DNA of 22,172 bases from a virus. Positions within the stretch are counted from its first letter, which is position 1; each line of letters begins with the position of its first letter. Below, one piece after another: positions 11,522 through 20,052 of the stretch. Position numbers and translations under genes: made by a program. The stretch spans positions 1-22,172 of the IMG/VR virus record IMGVR_UViG_3300046538_000155; one strand, 5' to 3'. The notes under the pieces are model-generated. The model saw nothing but the letters and a program-made list of their open reading frames with translations. It did not search any database and was not told the origin of the DNA.

Positions 11522-14247
11522 CGCTTGACCAGCTGTTGGTCGAGATGCGTGGCCACGGTCTGCCGGAACTGCCGGTGGGCCACCCCAAGCTGACGGGCAA
11601 GATACAGCGCTTCGGCAAGGGAAAGAAAGCCTGGTACCAGCTACGTTCGATCGCGCTGCGCTCTGGCGGCGAAGTGGTGGTCGGCGCCTTCGGCATGTGG
11701 CAAGGACAAGATCCGGGCACCGTGCCAGTGGCGGTGGACTGGTCCGGCATCAGCGACGAAGAGCGCGCGGAGGCTGAGCGACGCCAGGCCGCGTATGCCC
11801 AGCAGGAGAAGGACCGCCGCGCACATGCCGCAGAGCTGGCCGCGGGCCGCGCCCGGCGCCAGTGGGCCCGCGCGGAAGTGCCCGCCAGTGCCGAGACGGT
11901 GCCATACCTGGTGCGCAAGCGCGTTGATGCCGAGGGGGTGCGCGTGGACGAGTTGGGCCAGCTGCTGGTGCCGGCGCGCCGCTACGGTGGCGGCCATCGC
12001 GGCGAATTGGTCAGCGTGCAGAAGGTGGGAGCGGATGGCGAGAAGCGCTTTAACGACGGCGCCGACATGGCGGGCGCCGCCTGCCTTCTGGGCACCATCG
12101 CGCGCGATGTGCGACTCATCGGCATAGCAGAGGGCTATGCTACCGGTGAGACGGGGCGCATGGCCACGGACCGGGGCATCCCCGTCATGGTGGCGTTCAA
12201 TGCCGGCAACCTGCTTGCCGTGGCGCGCCAGTTGCGCCTGGATTTCCCCGAAGCGGCGCTGCTGTTCCTGGCCGACGACGACTGGCAGCTGGAGCAGCGC
12301 TATGTGCGCGATCTGGCCGAAAACTTCGGGATCGAGGATGCGCCCGAGATCGACGGCGAAGACCATCGGGTGAGCGTCGCAGACGGCGTTACCGCCAGCG
12401 TGCGCTCCACCTGGCGCAATGACGCGACCGGTACGCGCTACATCGAGGCCGATGTCCGGTGCGGGCGCAGAATCCGCATGCTCAAGTTCGAGAATGCCGG
12501 CCTGGCGCGCGCTCGCGCTGCTGCGAGCGAAGTGGGGAATGCCCATGTACTCTGGCCGGCCTTTGCCGCGCGCGGCGAAAACAAGTGGACTGACTTTAAC
12601 GACCTGCACGTCGAGCAGTCGCTGGATGACGTTCGCGCGCAGCTGCTCCCCGTCATCGACCTTATCCGGGCGAGTGAGAGGTTGTCTGTGCCAGCGGTGG
12701 AATCATTGGCGGCTGTGCCAGCGGCCAGGCCCGCCGCTTCCCCCACACCCCCATTGGAGGATGAGCCGGTCGGCATAAATGTGCCAACCGCCGAGCAGCT
12801 GATCGCGCACTTTGCGCTGGTATGGCCCACCACGGACATCTGGGACGAGCTGCGCAAGCAGCGCATGAAGCGTGCGCCGTTCCAGGCGTGGGTTGGCAAG
12901 GATGCGGCGCTGGCGTGGGAAAAGGATCCGCGTCGCCGCACCATTATGCGCGACTCGCTGCCGGTCCTTGTGGGCGGCCGCGCCGTCCCAGGGGGCGCCG
13001 GGGGCGGCAAACTGGGCGAGATGCTGGACAACCTGACGCTGCTGCGCGGCACCGAGACGGTGTGGGACGCCATTGGGCAGCAGGTGATGACGCTGGGCGC
13101 CGTGCGCGCCGACTACACCGCCGACCTGACCTCCAAGTGGCAGGAACATGCGCTGCGCAAGACCATTGAGGCGAAAAACCTGCTGTTCGACCCGACGCAG
13201 CAGGCCGACCCGGAAACGACGGTGAACATCTTCCTCGGCTGGCCGCTCAAGCCGAAGCCCAACGCGGACCTGGTGCAGCCTATCCTCGCGCTCCTTGAAT
13301 CGCTATGCGGCGCCGAGGACAACGTGGACGAGTGCGTGGCCTGGATACTGCGCTGGCTGGCCTTCCCGCTACAGAACCCGGGTGCCAAGATGCAGACCGC
13401 GCTGCTGATGTTCGGCGAAAAGCAGGGCACCGGCAAGAGCCTTTTCTTCCAGGACGTGGTGGCGCCCATCTACGGCGATTACGGCACGGTGGCCAGCCAG
13501 CACCAGCTGGACTCCACCTTCACCGCGTGGCGCTCGCGCAAGCTGTTCGTGCTGTTCGAAGAGGTGCTGTCCCGCGACGACAAGTACAGCCACAACGGCA
13601 CGCTGAAATACATGATCACCGGCAAGTCGATGAGCATCAACCAGAAGAACCTGCCGGAGCGCACCGAGCGCAACCACCTGAACGGCGCCTTCCTGTCCAA
13701 CGAGCCGCAGCCGATCCCGATCGAGCTAGAAGACCGGCGCTTCATGGTCATCGAGGCGCGCGCCAAGCAGTCGCAGGCGTTTTACGACAGCGTCAGCGCG
13801 GCCATCAAGGCCGGCGCGGTGGAGGCGTTCTACGACTTCCTGCTGAATTTCCCGCTGGACGGCTTCAACGAGCACACGAAGCCGATGATGACGCTGGCCA
13901 AGGAGCGCGTGATCGAGTTCGGCCTGAACGGCTGGATGTCGTTCCACCGCGCCTGGAAGGACGGCTATCTCGACGCGCCATATTGCTCCTGCCTCACGGA
14001 GGACCTGTTCAACATCTACCGCCGCTGGTGCGAAAAGAGCGGGGAGAAGCCGCTCACGTTGTGCAAGTTTTCCGGCCTGATCGCAAGCCGGGAGGTCAAG
14101 GTCAAGCGCAAGGTGGCCGTGGGCAGTAAGCAGGCGAAGAGCCGCATGGTGTACGAGATCGATTCGCCGGACAAGGCGGCGCTGGAGAAACAGATCGCCG
14201 AGTTCAGGAAACTGGCAGACGTGCGCGCCGATGGTGCGCTGGGTTGA
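11518..14247 (+). CDS. Primase-helicase: TOPRIM plus D5-like (DUF5906) ATPase
   Basis: This 909-residue protein should start and drive phage DNA replication. The N-terminal part (1-120) is a DUF5906-associated leader with an Arg/Glu-rich helix around 80-118. A TOPRIM domain follows, with Glu205 in IGIAEGYATG and the Asp pair at 253-255 in LADDDWQ. After a Pro/Ala-rich linker near 400-418 comes the helicase: Walker A GEKQGTGKS (633-641), Walker B VLFEEV around 681-686, and the arginine-finger-like EDRRF (738-742). The stop is followed by an array of GCAGGGT repeats that could be its origin. It is the largest gene of the early-right operon. Confidence 0.92.
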   Translation: MTLDQLLVEMRGHGLPELPVGHPKLTGKIQRFGKGKKAWYQLRSIALRSGGEVVVGAFGMWQGQDPGTVPVAVDWSGISDEERAEAERRQAAYAQQEKDRRAHAAELAAGRARRQWARAEVPASAETVPYLVRKRVDAEGVRVDELGQLLVPARRYGGGHRGELVSVQKVGADGEKRFNDGADMAGAACLLGTIARDVRLIGIAEGYATGETGRMATDRGIPVMVAFNAGNLLAVARQLRLDFPEAALLFLADDDWQLEQRYVRDLAENFGIEDAPEIDGEDHRVSVADGVTASVRSTWRNDATGTRYIEADVRCGRRIRMLKFENAGLARARAAASEVGNAHVLWPAFAARGENKWTDFNDLHVEQSLDDVRAQLLPVIDLIRASERLSVPAVESLAAVPAARPAASPTPPLEDEPVGINVPTAEQLIAHFALVWPTTDIWDELRKQRMKRAPFQAWVGKDAALAWEKDPRRRTIMRDSLPVLVGGRAVPGGAGGGKLGEMLDNLTLLRGTETVWDAIGQQVMTLGAVRADYTADLTSKWQEHALRKTIEAKNLLFDPTQQADPETTVNIFLGWPLKPKPNADLVQPILALLESLCGAEDNVDECVAWILRWLAFPLQNPGAKMQTALLMFGEKQGTGKSLFFQDVVAPIYGDYGTVASQHQLDSTFTAWRSRKLFVLFEEVLSRDDKYSHNGTLKYMITGKSMSINQKNLPERTERNHLNGAFLSNEPQPIPIELEDRRFMVIEARAKQSQAFYDSVSAAIKAGAVEAFYDFLLNFPLDGFNEHTKPMMTLAKERVIEFGLNGWMSFHRAWKDGYLDAPYCSCLTEDLFNIYRRWCEKSGEKPLTLCKFSGLIASREVKVKRKVAVGSKQAKSRMVYEIDSPDKAALEKQIAEFRKLADVRADGALG

Positions 14248-14256
14248 GTGCCGGGT

Positions 14257-14497
14257 GTGCAGGGTTAAAAACCAACCCTGCTCCGCGCAAAACCGCATGA
14301 ATGCAGGGTCTGAGCAGGGTTGCAGGGTTAGCAGGGTTGCGCGCACATATGTGGAAATTTGTAGTGATGGACTGCGTTTATTTTTTTTCGCAGTCACATT
14401 AAAAACTACCCTGCAACTATACATACCCTGCTCCAAGTAAGTGGTGGTGTGGGTTTCAACGGAGCAGGGTTGTAATTGAAGGCTGCGAACCCTGCAG
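14257..14497. repeat. Cluster of ten GCAGGGT repeats (candidate replication origin iterons)
   Basis: Ten copies of GCAGGGT occur in 240 bp, six forward (14259, 14303, 14314, 14322, 14331, 14464) and four inverted (14274, 14408, 14425, 14488). Three forward copies (14314-14338) are spaced eight to nine bases apart. Inverted pairs could form hairpins: GCAGGGTT/AACCCTGC at 14259-14281 with a seven-base spacer, and ACCCTGCTCC (14425-14434) with GGAGCAGGGT (14461-14470). A T-rich palindrome lies in the middle. The place directly after the primase-helicase suggests an origin. Confidence 0.6.
14344..14395. repeat. AT-rich centre of the repeat cluster with palindromes
   Basis: CACATATGTG (14344-14353) is a perfect ten-base palindrome. 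GACTGCG (14370-14376) and CGCAGTC (14389-14395) are seven-base inverted arms around a 12-base loop of almost only T (TTTATTTTTTTT). It sits between the forward and inverted GCAGGGT copies and could be a DNA unwinding element. Confidence 0.45.
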
Positions 14498-14514
14498 AAA
14501 TGAATGGAGAAGCG

Positions 14515-15303
14515 ATGAGGATCAGCATACAAACGAATTTCCCCGACGTGGCGCGCCGCATCAGCGACCTGGGCAGCCAGGGCCCCTATGTGGCGTCCGC
14601 CGCGCTGACGCGCTCGGTCAAGGACGCCCAGGGCGCCATCAAGGCCGAGATGCAGCGGGCGTTCGACCGGCCCACGGCCTACGCCTTGAACGGCACCTTC
14701 GTCAAGGCGGCGACCAAGAACCGCCTGGAAGCGCGGGTCTGGGTCAAGGACAACGTCGCGAGCAAGGGCACGCCCGCCGACCGCTTCCTGCTGCCGCAGA
14801 TCTACGGCGGTGGGCGCGGCCAGAAGGGCATGGAGCGTATGCTGCAGCGTAGCGGCCTGCTGCCGGCCGGCTGGTACGCGGTGCCGGCCGCCGGCGCGCA
14901 GCTGGACGGCAACGGCAACGTCAAGCGCAGCCAAATTGTGCAGATCCTGTCGCAGTTGCGGGTGCAGCGCGGCGCCGGCTATGAGTCGCGCGCCAGCGGC
15001 AGCACCCGGTCGGACCGGACGATCGCGCGCCAGGGCGTGACCTACTTCGCGCTGCCCAGCGCCAGGCGCGGCCTCCAGCCCGGCATCTACCTGAAGCGCA
15101 AGTTCGCCCAAGGCAGCGCGATCCGGCCCGTGTTCATCTTCGTCCCGCGCGTCACGTACCAGCCGCGCCTGAAGTTCTTCGAGGTCGGCGAGGCGACGGC
15201 CAAGCAGCGCTTCCCGGTCCACTTCGATGAACTGATGGCGACGGCGGTCGCCAACGCGCGCCTCGGCCGGACCCTCGGCGGGCGACCCGCCCCCGGGGGT
15301 TAG
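14515..15303 (+). CDS. Phage protein, possible virion morphogenesis/minor tail Z-like (262 aa)
   Basis: ATG 14515 has GGAG five bases before it. The product begins MRISIQTNFPDVARRISDLG and carries YVASAALTRSVKDAQGAIKAE, then a strand-rich part with RVWVKDNVASKGTPADRFLL and, near the C terminus, RPVFIFVPRVTYQPRLKF. This N-terminal helix-plus-strand layout resembles tail-completion or minor tail Z-like proteins, in which a helical head pairs with basic strands. I am not certain; in related prophages a gene of this size is often just hypothetical. It is first in the structural run, directly after the repeat cluster and before the terminase genes. Confidence 0.55.
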   Translation: MRISIQTNFPDVARRISDLGSQGPYVASAALTRSVKDAQGAIKAEMQRAFDRPTAYALNGTFVKAATKNRLEARVWVKDNVASKGTPADRFLLPQIYGGGRGQKGMERMLQRSGLLPAGWYAVPAAGAQLDGNGNVKRSQIVQILSQLRVQRGAGYESRASGSTRSDRTIARQGVTYFALPSARRGLQPGIYLKRKFAQGSAIRPVFIFVPRVTYQPRLKFFEVGEATAKQRFPVHFDELMATAVANARLGRTLGGRPAPGG

Positions 15304-15407
15304 GTTCTCCCCGAAGCATGGCTGGCAAGGGTAATTCAGGCCCCGTCAGCGCACTAGCGGATGCCAAAACAATTTCCTGACAACTAACCTGACAAGCACC
15401 AAGCAAC
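15304..15407 (+). promoter_or_regulatory. Short gap before the terminase genes, possible cos/packaging region
   Basis: This 104-bp gap contains the direct repeat CCTGACAA at 15376-15383 and 15388-15395 (12-bp period). In lambda the cos site lies just before nu1, so this is the expected place for it, but no cohesive-end sequence can be identified from the sequence alone. Confidence 0.25.
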
Positions 15408-15956
15408 ATGCCGAACATGACAACAATTGCCGAATGGTCCAAGACGCTGAGCATCTCGCGCCAGCAGGGGTACGAGGCCATCAAGCGCTGCGAGATTCCG
15501 GTGACGGACGGGAAGGTCGATCCGGAGTACGCGACCCACCTGTACAACCGCCATACCCGCAAGCGCGCGCACGGCCAACGCCCTGACTCCCTGGCTGCCG
15601 CGGGGCCGTCCGCAGGCGCGGGAGGTCCGGAACCGGTCGCGAAGATCCCGGGCTACGAAACCAGCCGTGCGCGCAGGGAGGCGGCCGAGGCCACGACCGC
15701 GGAGATCAAGCTGGCGGATCTGGCCGGCACGTTCCTGGTGAAGGCCGCCGTCGATTCGGCGGTGTTTGAAATCGCGCGGGCGCTGCGCGATGGCCTGATG
15801 AACTGCGCGCGCCGGATCGCCGCCGACGTGGCTCCGCTGACCACCGCCGAGGAGTGCGAGGCGGTCATCGATCGCGAGCACCGCGTCCTGCTCGAGAGCA
15901 TGGCGCACTCGCTCGGCGAGAAGCTGAAGGTCGTCATGGAAGCGAACGCCGAATGA
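15408..15956 (+). CDS. Terminase small subunit (Nu1-like)
   Basis: The 182-residue product directs the packaging complex to phage DNA. Its N-terminal HTH-like part (TIAEWSKTLSISRQQGYEAI and then KRCEIPVTDGKVDPEYAT) matches Nu1-type DNA-binding subunits, in which a short winged helix recognises cos. The middle is an Ala/Pro/Gly linker and the C-terminal half is helical, suited to binding the large subunit. ATG 15408 has no strong ribosome binding site; ATG 15417 is an alternative. The stop overlaps the large subunit's ATG (ATGA), giving coupled synthesis. Confidence 0.82.
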   Translation: MPNMTTIAEWSKTLSISRQQGYEAIKRCEIPVTDGKVDPEYATHLYNRHTRKRAHGQRPDSLAAAGPSAGAGGPEPVAKIPGYETSRARREAAEATTAEIKLADLAGTFLVKAAVDSAVFEIARALRDGLMNCARRIAADVAPLTTAEECEAVIDREHRVLLESMAHSLGEKLKVVMEANAE

Positions 15957-17944
15957 CGTTCCTGACCCCGGCCGCCGACGTCGTCTGGCCATCGTTCGCG
16001 CGCGGCCTGCAGCCCGATCCGAACCTGATGGTCGATGCCTGGGCCGACCAGTACATGATTATCCCGAAGGAGTCCGGCGCCAACGAGGCTGGCAAGTACC
16101 GCACCAGCCGGACCCCGCATGCGCGCGCGGTGATGCAGGCGCTGTCCGATGCGCACCCGTGCAAGACGGTCGCGTTGATGGGCGCGTCGCAGATGCTCAA
16201 GACCCAGGTGGGCCTGAACTGGTTCTGTTCGACGGTGCATCAGTCGCCGGCGAACTTCCTGTGGATCCTCCCGACCGGCAAGCTGGCCAAGCGGACCAGC
16301 GCGCGCGTGAGCAAGACGATCGCGGCGGTGCCGGAAGTGCGCGAGCGGGTGGCCGCGCCGCGCTCGCGCGACTCTGTCAACACGCTCGACACGAAGGAAT
16401 ACATCGGCGGCTCGCTGCACATCGTCACCGCCGGCGCCGCCGCCAACCTGTCCGAGATTCCGGCGCGGCGCGTGCTGTTCGACGAGGTCGATCGAGCCGA
16501 ATCGAACGTCAACGGCGAGGGCGATCCGGTGGCTCTGGCCAAGGCGCGCCAGACCACGTTCGAACGCAACCGCAAGAGCTACTTCCCCAGCTCGCCGACG
16601 ATCACCGGGCAGTCGATCATCGAGAACCTATACCTGCAGGGCACGCGCCAGGAGGCGCTGGCCGACTGCGTGCACTGCGGCCATGCGCAGCCGCTGGTAT
16701 TCGAGCGCCTGCAGCAGGACGAGGCCGGCCAGGCGATTTACCCGTGCATCGAGTGCGGCGCCGTGATGTGCGAGACCGACAAGAGCCGGATGTTTGCGCG
16801 CGGCGCCTGGTCGGAAGGTGTGCCCGGCGACGGCGAGACGGTCAGCTTCACGATCAACGCCATGTTCGCCCCGTACGGCTGGCTGCCCTGGAGCGCGCTG
16901 CTGCGCGAGTACCGCGCCGCCAAGACCAAGCTGGACGAGGGCAGCGAAGAGCTGATGGTCACGTTCTACAACACGCGCCTGGCGCGCTGCTGGGAACGCA
17001 AGAAGGAACAGACCAAGGCCAGCGAGCTGGCTGCGCGCGCCGAACCGTACAAGCTGGGTACCGTGCCCAAGGGTGGCCTGATCCTGACTGCGGCCACCGA
17101 CACCCAGCCGGATCGGCTGGAGACGAAGGTAATCGCCTGGGGCGAAGGCATGGAGGCCCGGGTGGTCGACTACCAGGTGTTCTTCGGATCACCCGCGGAG
17201 ACGGACGTCTGGGATCGCCTCGACCAGCTGCTGCTGGCGCGCTACAAGCACGCCGGGGGGCGCATGCTGCCGATCTCCGCCGCCTTCATCGACTCGGGCG
17301 GCGCCAACACGCACGACGTCTACAATTTCACGCGCACGCGCCAGCACCGCCACATCTACGCGATCAAGGGCGCCTCCACGATGAACAAGCCCATTCTCAG
17401 CGCCAAGCCGTCGCTGGTGGACGTGAACTGGATGGGCAAGACCGTCGCGCACGGGGCCAAACTGTGGATGATCGGCACCGACACCGCTAAGGACTACCTG
17501 GCCGCGCGTTACCACCTTACCAGCGGCCCGGGCGCTATCCACTTCTCGGCCGAACTGCCGCCCGAGTACTACGAGCAGGTGACGGCCGAATATTGCATCG
17601 CCGTCTACAAGCGCGGGCGCAAGGTGCGCGTATGGGACAAGAAGAAAAACGACCGCAACGAGGCCGGCGACCTGATGGTCTACAACCTGGCCTGCGCCCA
17701 CTACCTCGGTCTGCACAAGAAGACCGCCAGCCAGTGGCAGGCCGTGCGCGAGTTCGTCGATCCGGACACGCGCGACCTGTTCCAGGAACCGCCGGCGCCG
17801 AGCGCCAGCCAGGAGAGCGCGGCACCCCAGGCATCAAGCCCGGCACCAAGCCCCACAGCCCAACCCCGACAGGATCCATGGCAAGCGCAGAAACCGCAAT
17901 CGACGACAACCCGCCAGCGACGGCCAGCCGGGAGGCAATGGTGA
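15953..17944 (+). CDS. Terminase large subunit (GpA family)
   Basis: The 663-residue motor-nuclease packages DNA into the prohead. It starts at ATG 15953, overlapping the small-subunit stop. The ATPase has a Walker A-like ALMGASQMLKT (75-84), and Walker B RRVLFDEVDRAE with Asp177 and Glu178. A zinc-finger-like pair follows (CVHC and CIEC, at about 236-273), then the nuclease domain with DTQPDRLETKV and FIDSGG as candidate acidic positions. The last 45 residues are Ser/Pro/Gln-rich and probably disordered. The 3' end overlaps the Mor-like gene by seven bases. Confidence 0.95.
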   Translation: MTFLTPAADVVWPSFARGLQPDPNLMVDAWADQYMIIPKESGANEAGKYRTSRTPHARAVMQALSDAHPCKTVALMGASQMLKTQVGLNWFCSTVHQSPANFLWILPTGKLAKRTSARVSKTIAAVPEVRERVAAPRSRDSVNTLDTKEYIGGSLHIVTAGAAANLSEIPARRVLFDEVDRAESNVNGEGDPVALAKARQTTFERNRKSYFPSSPTITGQSIIENLYLQGTRQEALADCVHCGHAQPLVFERLQQDEAGQAIYPCIECGAVMCETDKSRMFARGAWSEGVPGDGETVSFTINAMFAPYGWLPWSALLREYRAAKTKLDEGSEELMVTFYNTRLARCWERKKEQTKASELAARAEPYKLGTVPKGGLILTAATDTQPDRLETKVIAWGEGMEARVVDYQVFFGSPAETDVWDRLDQLLLARYKHAGGRMLPISAAFIDSGGANTHDVYNFTRTRQHRHIYAIKGASTMNKPILSAKPSLVDVNWMGKTVAHGAKLWMIGTDTAKDYLAARYHLTSGPGAIHFSAELPPEYYEQVTAEYCIAVYKRGRKVRVWDKKKNDRNEAGDLMVYNLACAHYLGLHKKTASQWQAVREFVDPDTRDLFQEPPAPSASQESAAPQASSPAPSPTAQPRQDPWQAQKPQSTTTRQRRPAGRQW

Positions 17945-18234
17945 GCGAAGGCATTTTCGACAACCCTGACCTGTTCGACGCGATCTTCGCCTACATCGTG
18001 TCCGAGATGCCGGAGTGCGCCGAGCGCGCCGCCCAGCTCAAGGAAGCGACCCGCAAGGAATTCTGCGGCATCGAGATCTACATCCCACGCCGCTCGGCGC
18101 TGGAGCGCCGGCGCCTGGAAGCCGAGGTGCTCGGCATGTTCAACGGCCGCAACGCCACCGAGATCGCGCGCCGGCTGGGCATCGGGCGGACCACCGTGTA
18201 CCGGATCATCAAGCAGGCGGGCGGCAAGAAATAA
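17938..18234 (+). CDS. Mor-type transcription activator
   Basis: The product (about 98 residues from ATG 17938, or 97 from GTG 17941) matches the Mor/Martha family of phage activators. The dimerisation part is ECAERAAQLKEATRKEFCG with EIYIPRRSALERRRL, followed by the C-terminal HTH FNGRNATEIARRLGIGRTTV and RIIKQ. GGGAGG (17930-17935) sits two bases from the ATG and five from the GTG, so the GTG may be the true start. The gene overlaps the terminase tail. Mor proteins of Mu activate middle or late promoters through inverted repeats; a near-palindrome begins three bases after this gene's stop and recurs at 20005. The location between terminase and gpW suggests late gene control. Confidence 0.85.
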   Translation: MVSEGIFDNPDLFDAIFAYIVSEMPECAERAAQLKEATRKEFCGIEIYIPRRSALERRRLEAEVLGMFNGRNATEIARRLGIGRTTVYRIIKQAGGKK

Positions 18235-18236
18235 TC

Positions 18237-18261
18237 GTCCCACTTTTCCGAGAAATGGAAC
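18237..18261. promoter_or_regulatory. 25-bp near-palindrome, copy 1
   Basis: The element runs GTCCCA...TGGAAC, with a core TTTTC-C-GAGAA, and differs from copy 2 (20005-20029) by one base. It starts two bases after the Mor-like gene's stop and ends 25 bases before gpW. A TTGACC at 18264-18269 follows. It could be the binding site of the Mor-like protein or a transcript-processing hairpin. Confidence 0.6.
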
Positions 18262-18285
18262 GCTTGACCCGCTACGCTGGGCGGC

Positions 18286-18498
18286 ATGGCTATCTCACAA
18301 ACCGACCTTGACGCCCTCGACGCGGCGATCGCCACCGGCACGCTGGAGGTGGAATTCGACGGGCGCCGCGTGCGCTACCAGAAAACCGCTGACCTGCTGG
18401 CCGCGCGCGCCCACGTGGCCACGGTCCTGAGCCGCGCCGCCGCGCCGGCGCGCAAAAACACCTACCGCTTCACCTTCACCACAACCCGGGGCGACTGA
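18286..18498 (+). CDS. gpW-like head-tail joining protein
   Basis: The 70-residue product completes the head by plugging the portal after packaging. It begins MAISQTDLDALDAAIATGTL and has VEFDGRRVRYQKTADLLAAR, the pattern of lambda gpW: a short N-terminal helix, a two-stranded hairpin containing DGRRV, then a second helix. A basic tail follows. Its place between the terminase large subunit and the portal is the same as lambda (A-W-B). The stop overlaps the portal ATG (TGATG), so translation is coupled. Confidence 0.82.
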   Translation: MAISQTDLDALDAAIATGTLEVEFDGRRVRYQKTADLLAARAHVATVLSRAAAPARKNTYRFTFTTTRGD

Positions 18499-19979
18499 TG
18501 GCCAACCTGATCGACCGCCTGGTCGGCTGGATCAACCCGGAGGCCGGCATCGCGCGCCACATCGCGCGCCGCCGGCTCGAGCGCGCCTATGAGGCTGCCA
18601 GCCCGCGCGACCCATGGCGCCCGCGCCGCGCCGGCGCCAGCGCCAACACCGATCACCTGGCGGACGGCGCCACGATGCGCGCCAAGGCGCGCGCGCTGGT
18701 CCAGAACGTGCCCTACGTGCGCGCCGGCCTGGACGGCCTGGTGGCCGCCACCATCGGCACCGGCATCGTGCCGCGTGCCACCGGGCGCGAGAAGGACGCG
18801 ATCAACGCGCTCTTCACCCAGTGGGCGCCAATGTGCGACGCGGACGGCCGGCTCGACTACTACGGCATGATCAAGGCCGCCTACGCGGCGATGGAGCAGG
18901 ACGGCGAAGTGCTGCTGCGCCTGCGCCCGCGCCGCCCCGACGACGGCCTGCCTGTGCCACTGCAACTGCAGCTGCTAGAAATCGACTGGCTCGATAGCTT
19001 CCGGGTCGGCAGCTACAACGGCAACCAGATCCTGAACGGCATCGAATACGACATGCTGGGCCGTGTCGCTGCCTACTGGCTGTGGGACCAGCACCCGGGC
19101 GACCGCTCGCTGATCCGCACCGCCAAGACCCAAAGCACGCGTGTGCCGGCGTCCAGCATCATCCACCTGTTCAGTCCCGAACGTCCAGGCCAGGGTCGCG
19201 GCTTCACCCGCTTCGCGTCGGTCATCAACCGGGTGCGCGACCTGCAGCTGTACGAGGATGCCGAGCTGGCTCGCAAGAACAACGAGACGCGTCTGTCGGT
19301 GCTGGCCAGTGGCGACCTGAGCCAGATGGAAAATCCGGCCGCGCAAGGCGACGGCGGCGCCGGCCAGAAGGTGGGCGAGCTGGGCGAGCTGGGCGGCGGC
19401 GCGATCATCAACACGCCCCCGGGCTTGAACTTCACCGTGCTCGAGCCGAAGGCGGCGCCCGGCTACGTGGATTACGTGAAGTACAACCTGCACCTGGTGG
19501 CCGCTGGCATAGGCGTGCCGTACGAGATGCTGACCGGCGACATGAACGAGGTCAACTTCAGCAGCGCCCGAGTGCGCCTGCTGGACTTCCGGCGCGCGGT
19601 GCAGCAAATGCAGTGGCTGGTACTGATCCCGAAGCTGTTGGTGCCGATCCACGCCGCCTTTATCGAGGCCGCCTACCTGGCCGGCGCCATCAAGGGCCGA
19701 GACAAAGCGGTCGATTTCAGCCCGCCGAAGTGGGACTACGTGAACCCGCAGCAGGACGTGCAGGCCGACCTGATCGAGATCGGCGCCGGCCTGTCGACCG
19801 TCAGCGAAAAGCTACGCCAGCGCGGCTACGACCCGGCTGTCGTGGCCGCCGAGTGGAAATCGGACTTGGAGCGATTCAAGGAGTTGGGCACGCTAGAAAC
19901 CATGCTGTTCATGCAGCGCGGGAACCTGCCGACCGGCTCCGGTATCCAGGCCGAGGCCGCTGGTGGAGCGAGCAAGTGA
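18498..19979 (+). CDS. Portal protein (lambda gpB family)
   Basis: The 493-residue product forms the dodecameric portal through which DNA enters the head and to which the tail joins. Family signatures include RAKARALVQNVPYVRAGLDG near residue 60, GTGIVPRAT near 88, MEQDGEVLLRLRPRRP, LQLLEIDWLDS, then HLFSPERPGQGRGFTRFASV and the C-terminal GVPYEMLTGDMNEVNFSSAR. Length fits lambda-type portals. It is translated in overlap with gpW. A Gly-rich insertion near 280-300 (GDGGAGQKVGELGELGGGA) is a variable loop in the family. Confidence 0.95.
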   Translation: MANLIDRLVGWINPEAGIARHIARRRLERAYEAASPRDPWRPRRAGASANTDHLADGATMRAKARALVQNVPYVRAGLDGLVAATIGTGIVPRATGREKDAINALFTQWAPMCDADGRLDYYGMIKAAYAAMEQDGEVLLRLRPRRPDDGLPVPLQLQLLEIDWLDSFRVGSYNGNQILNGIEYDMLGRVAAYWLWDQHPGDRSLIRTAKTQSTRVPASSIIHLFSPERPGQGRGFTRFASVINRVRDLQLYEDAELARKNNETRLSVLASGDLSQMENPAAQGDGGAGQKVGELGELGGGAIINTPPGLNFTVLEPKAAPGYVDYVKYNLHLVAAGIGVPYEMLTGDMNEVNFSSARVRLLDFRRAVQQMQWLVLIPKLLVPIHAAFIEAAYLAGAIKGRDKAVDFSPPKWDYVNPQQDVQADLIEIGAGLSTVSEKLRQRGYDPAVVAAEWKSDLERFKELGTLETMLFMQRGNLPTGSGIQAEAAGGASK

Positions 19980-20004
19980 GCGCCGACCGGCGCCCCGAAA
20001 AATC

Positions 20005-20029
20005 GTTCCACTTTTCCGAGAAATGGAAC
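20005..20029. promoter_or_regulatory. 25-bp near-palindrome, copy 2
   Basis: GTTCCA...TGGAAC is a near-perfect dyad, with one mismatch and one G-T pair out of 12. It lies 26 bases after the portal stop and 24 before the preferred start of the protease-capsid gene. The upstream context AATCG is shared with copy 1, making the repeated element 29 bp with one difference. Confidence 0.65.
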
Positions 20030-20052
20030 AGTCGAATCCGCACAATGACCAC

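Noticed and set aside
13305-14129. 274-codon plus-strand frame inside the primase-helicase gene
   Set aside because: It is an out-of-frame high-GC shadow rich in Arg/Ala/Gly; the real frame carries Walker motifs over the same bases.
14231-14440. Plus-strand frame of 69 codons after the primase-helicase
   Set aside because: It is composed of the GCAGGGT repeat array, has no ribosome site and no protein-like composition.
18257-18285. Sigma54-type promoter after palindrome copy 1
   Set aside because: TGGAAC is followed by TTGACC, but the required GG-N10-GC spacing is not met.
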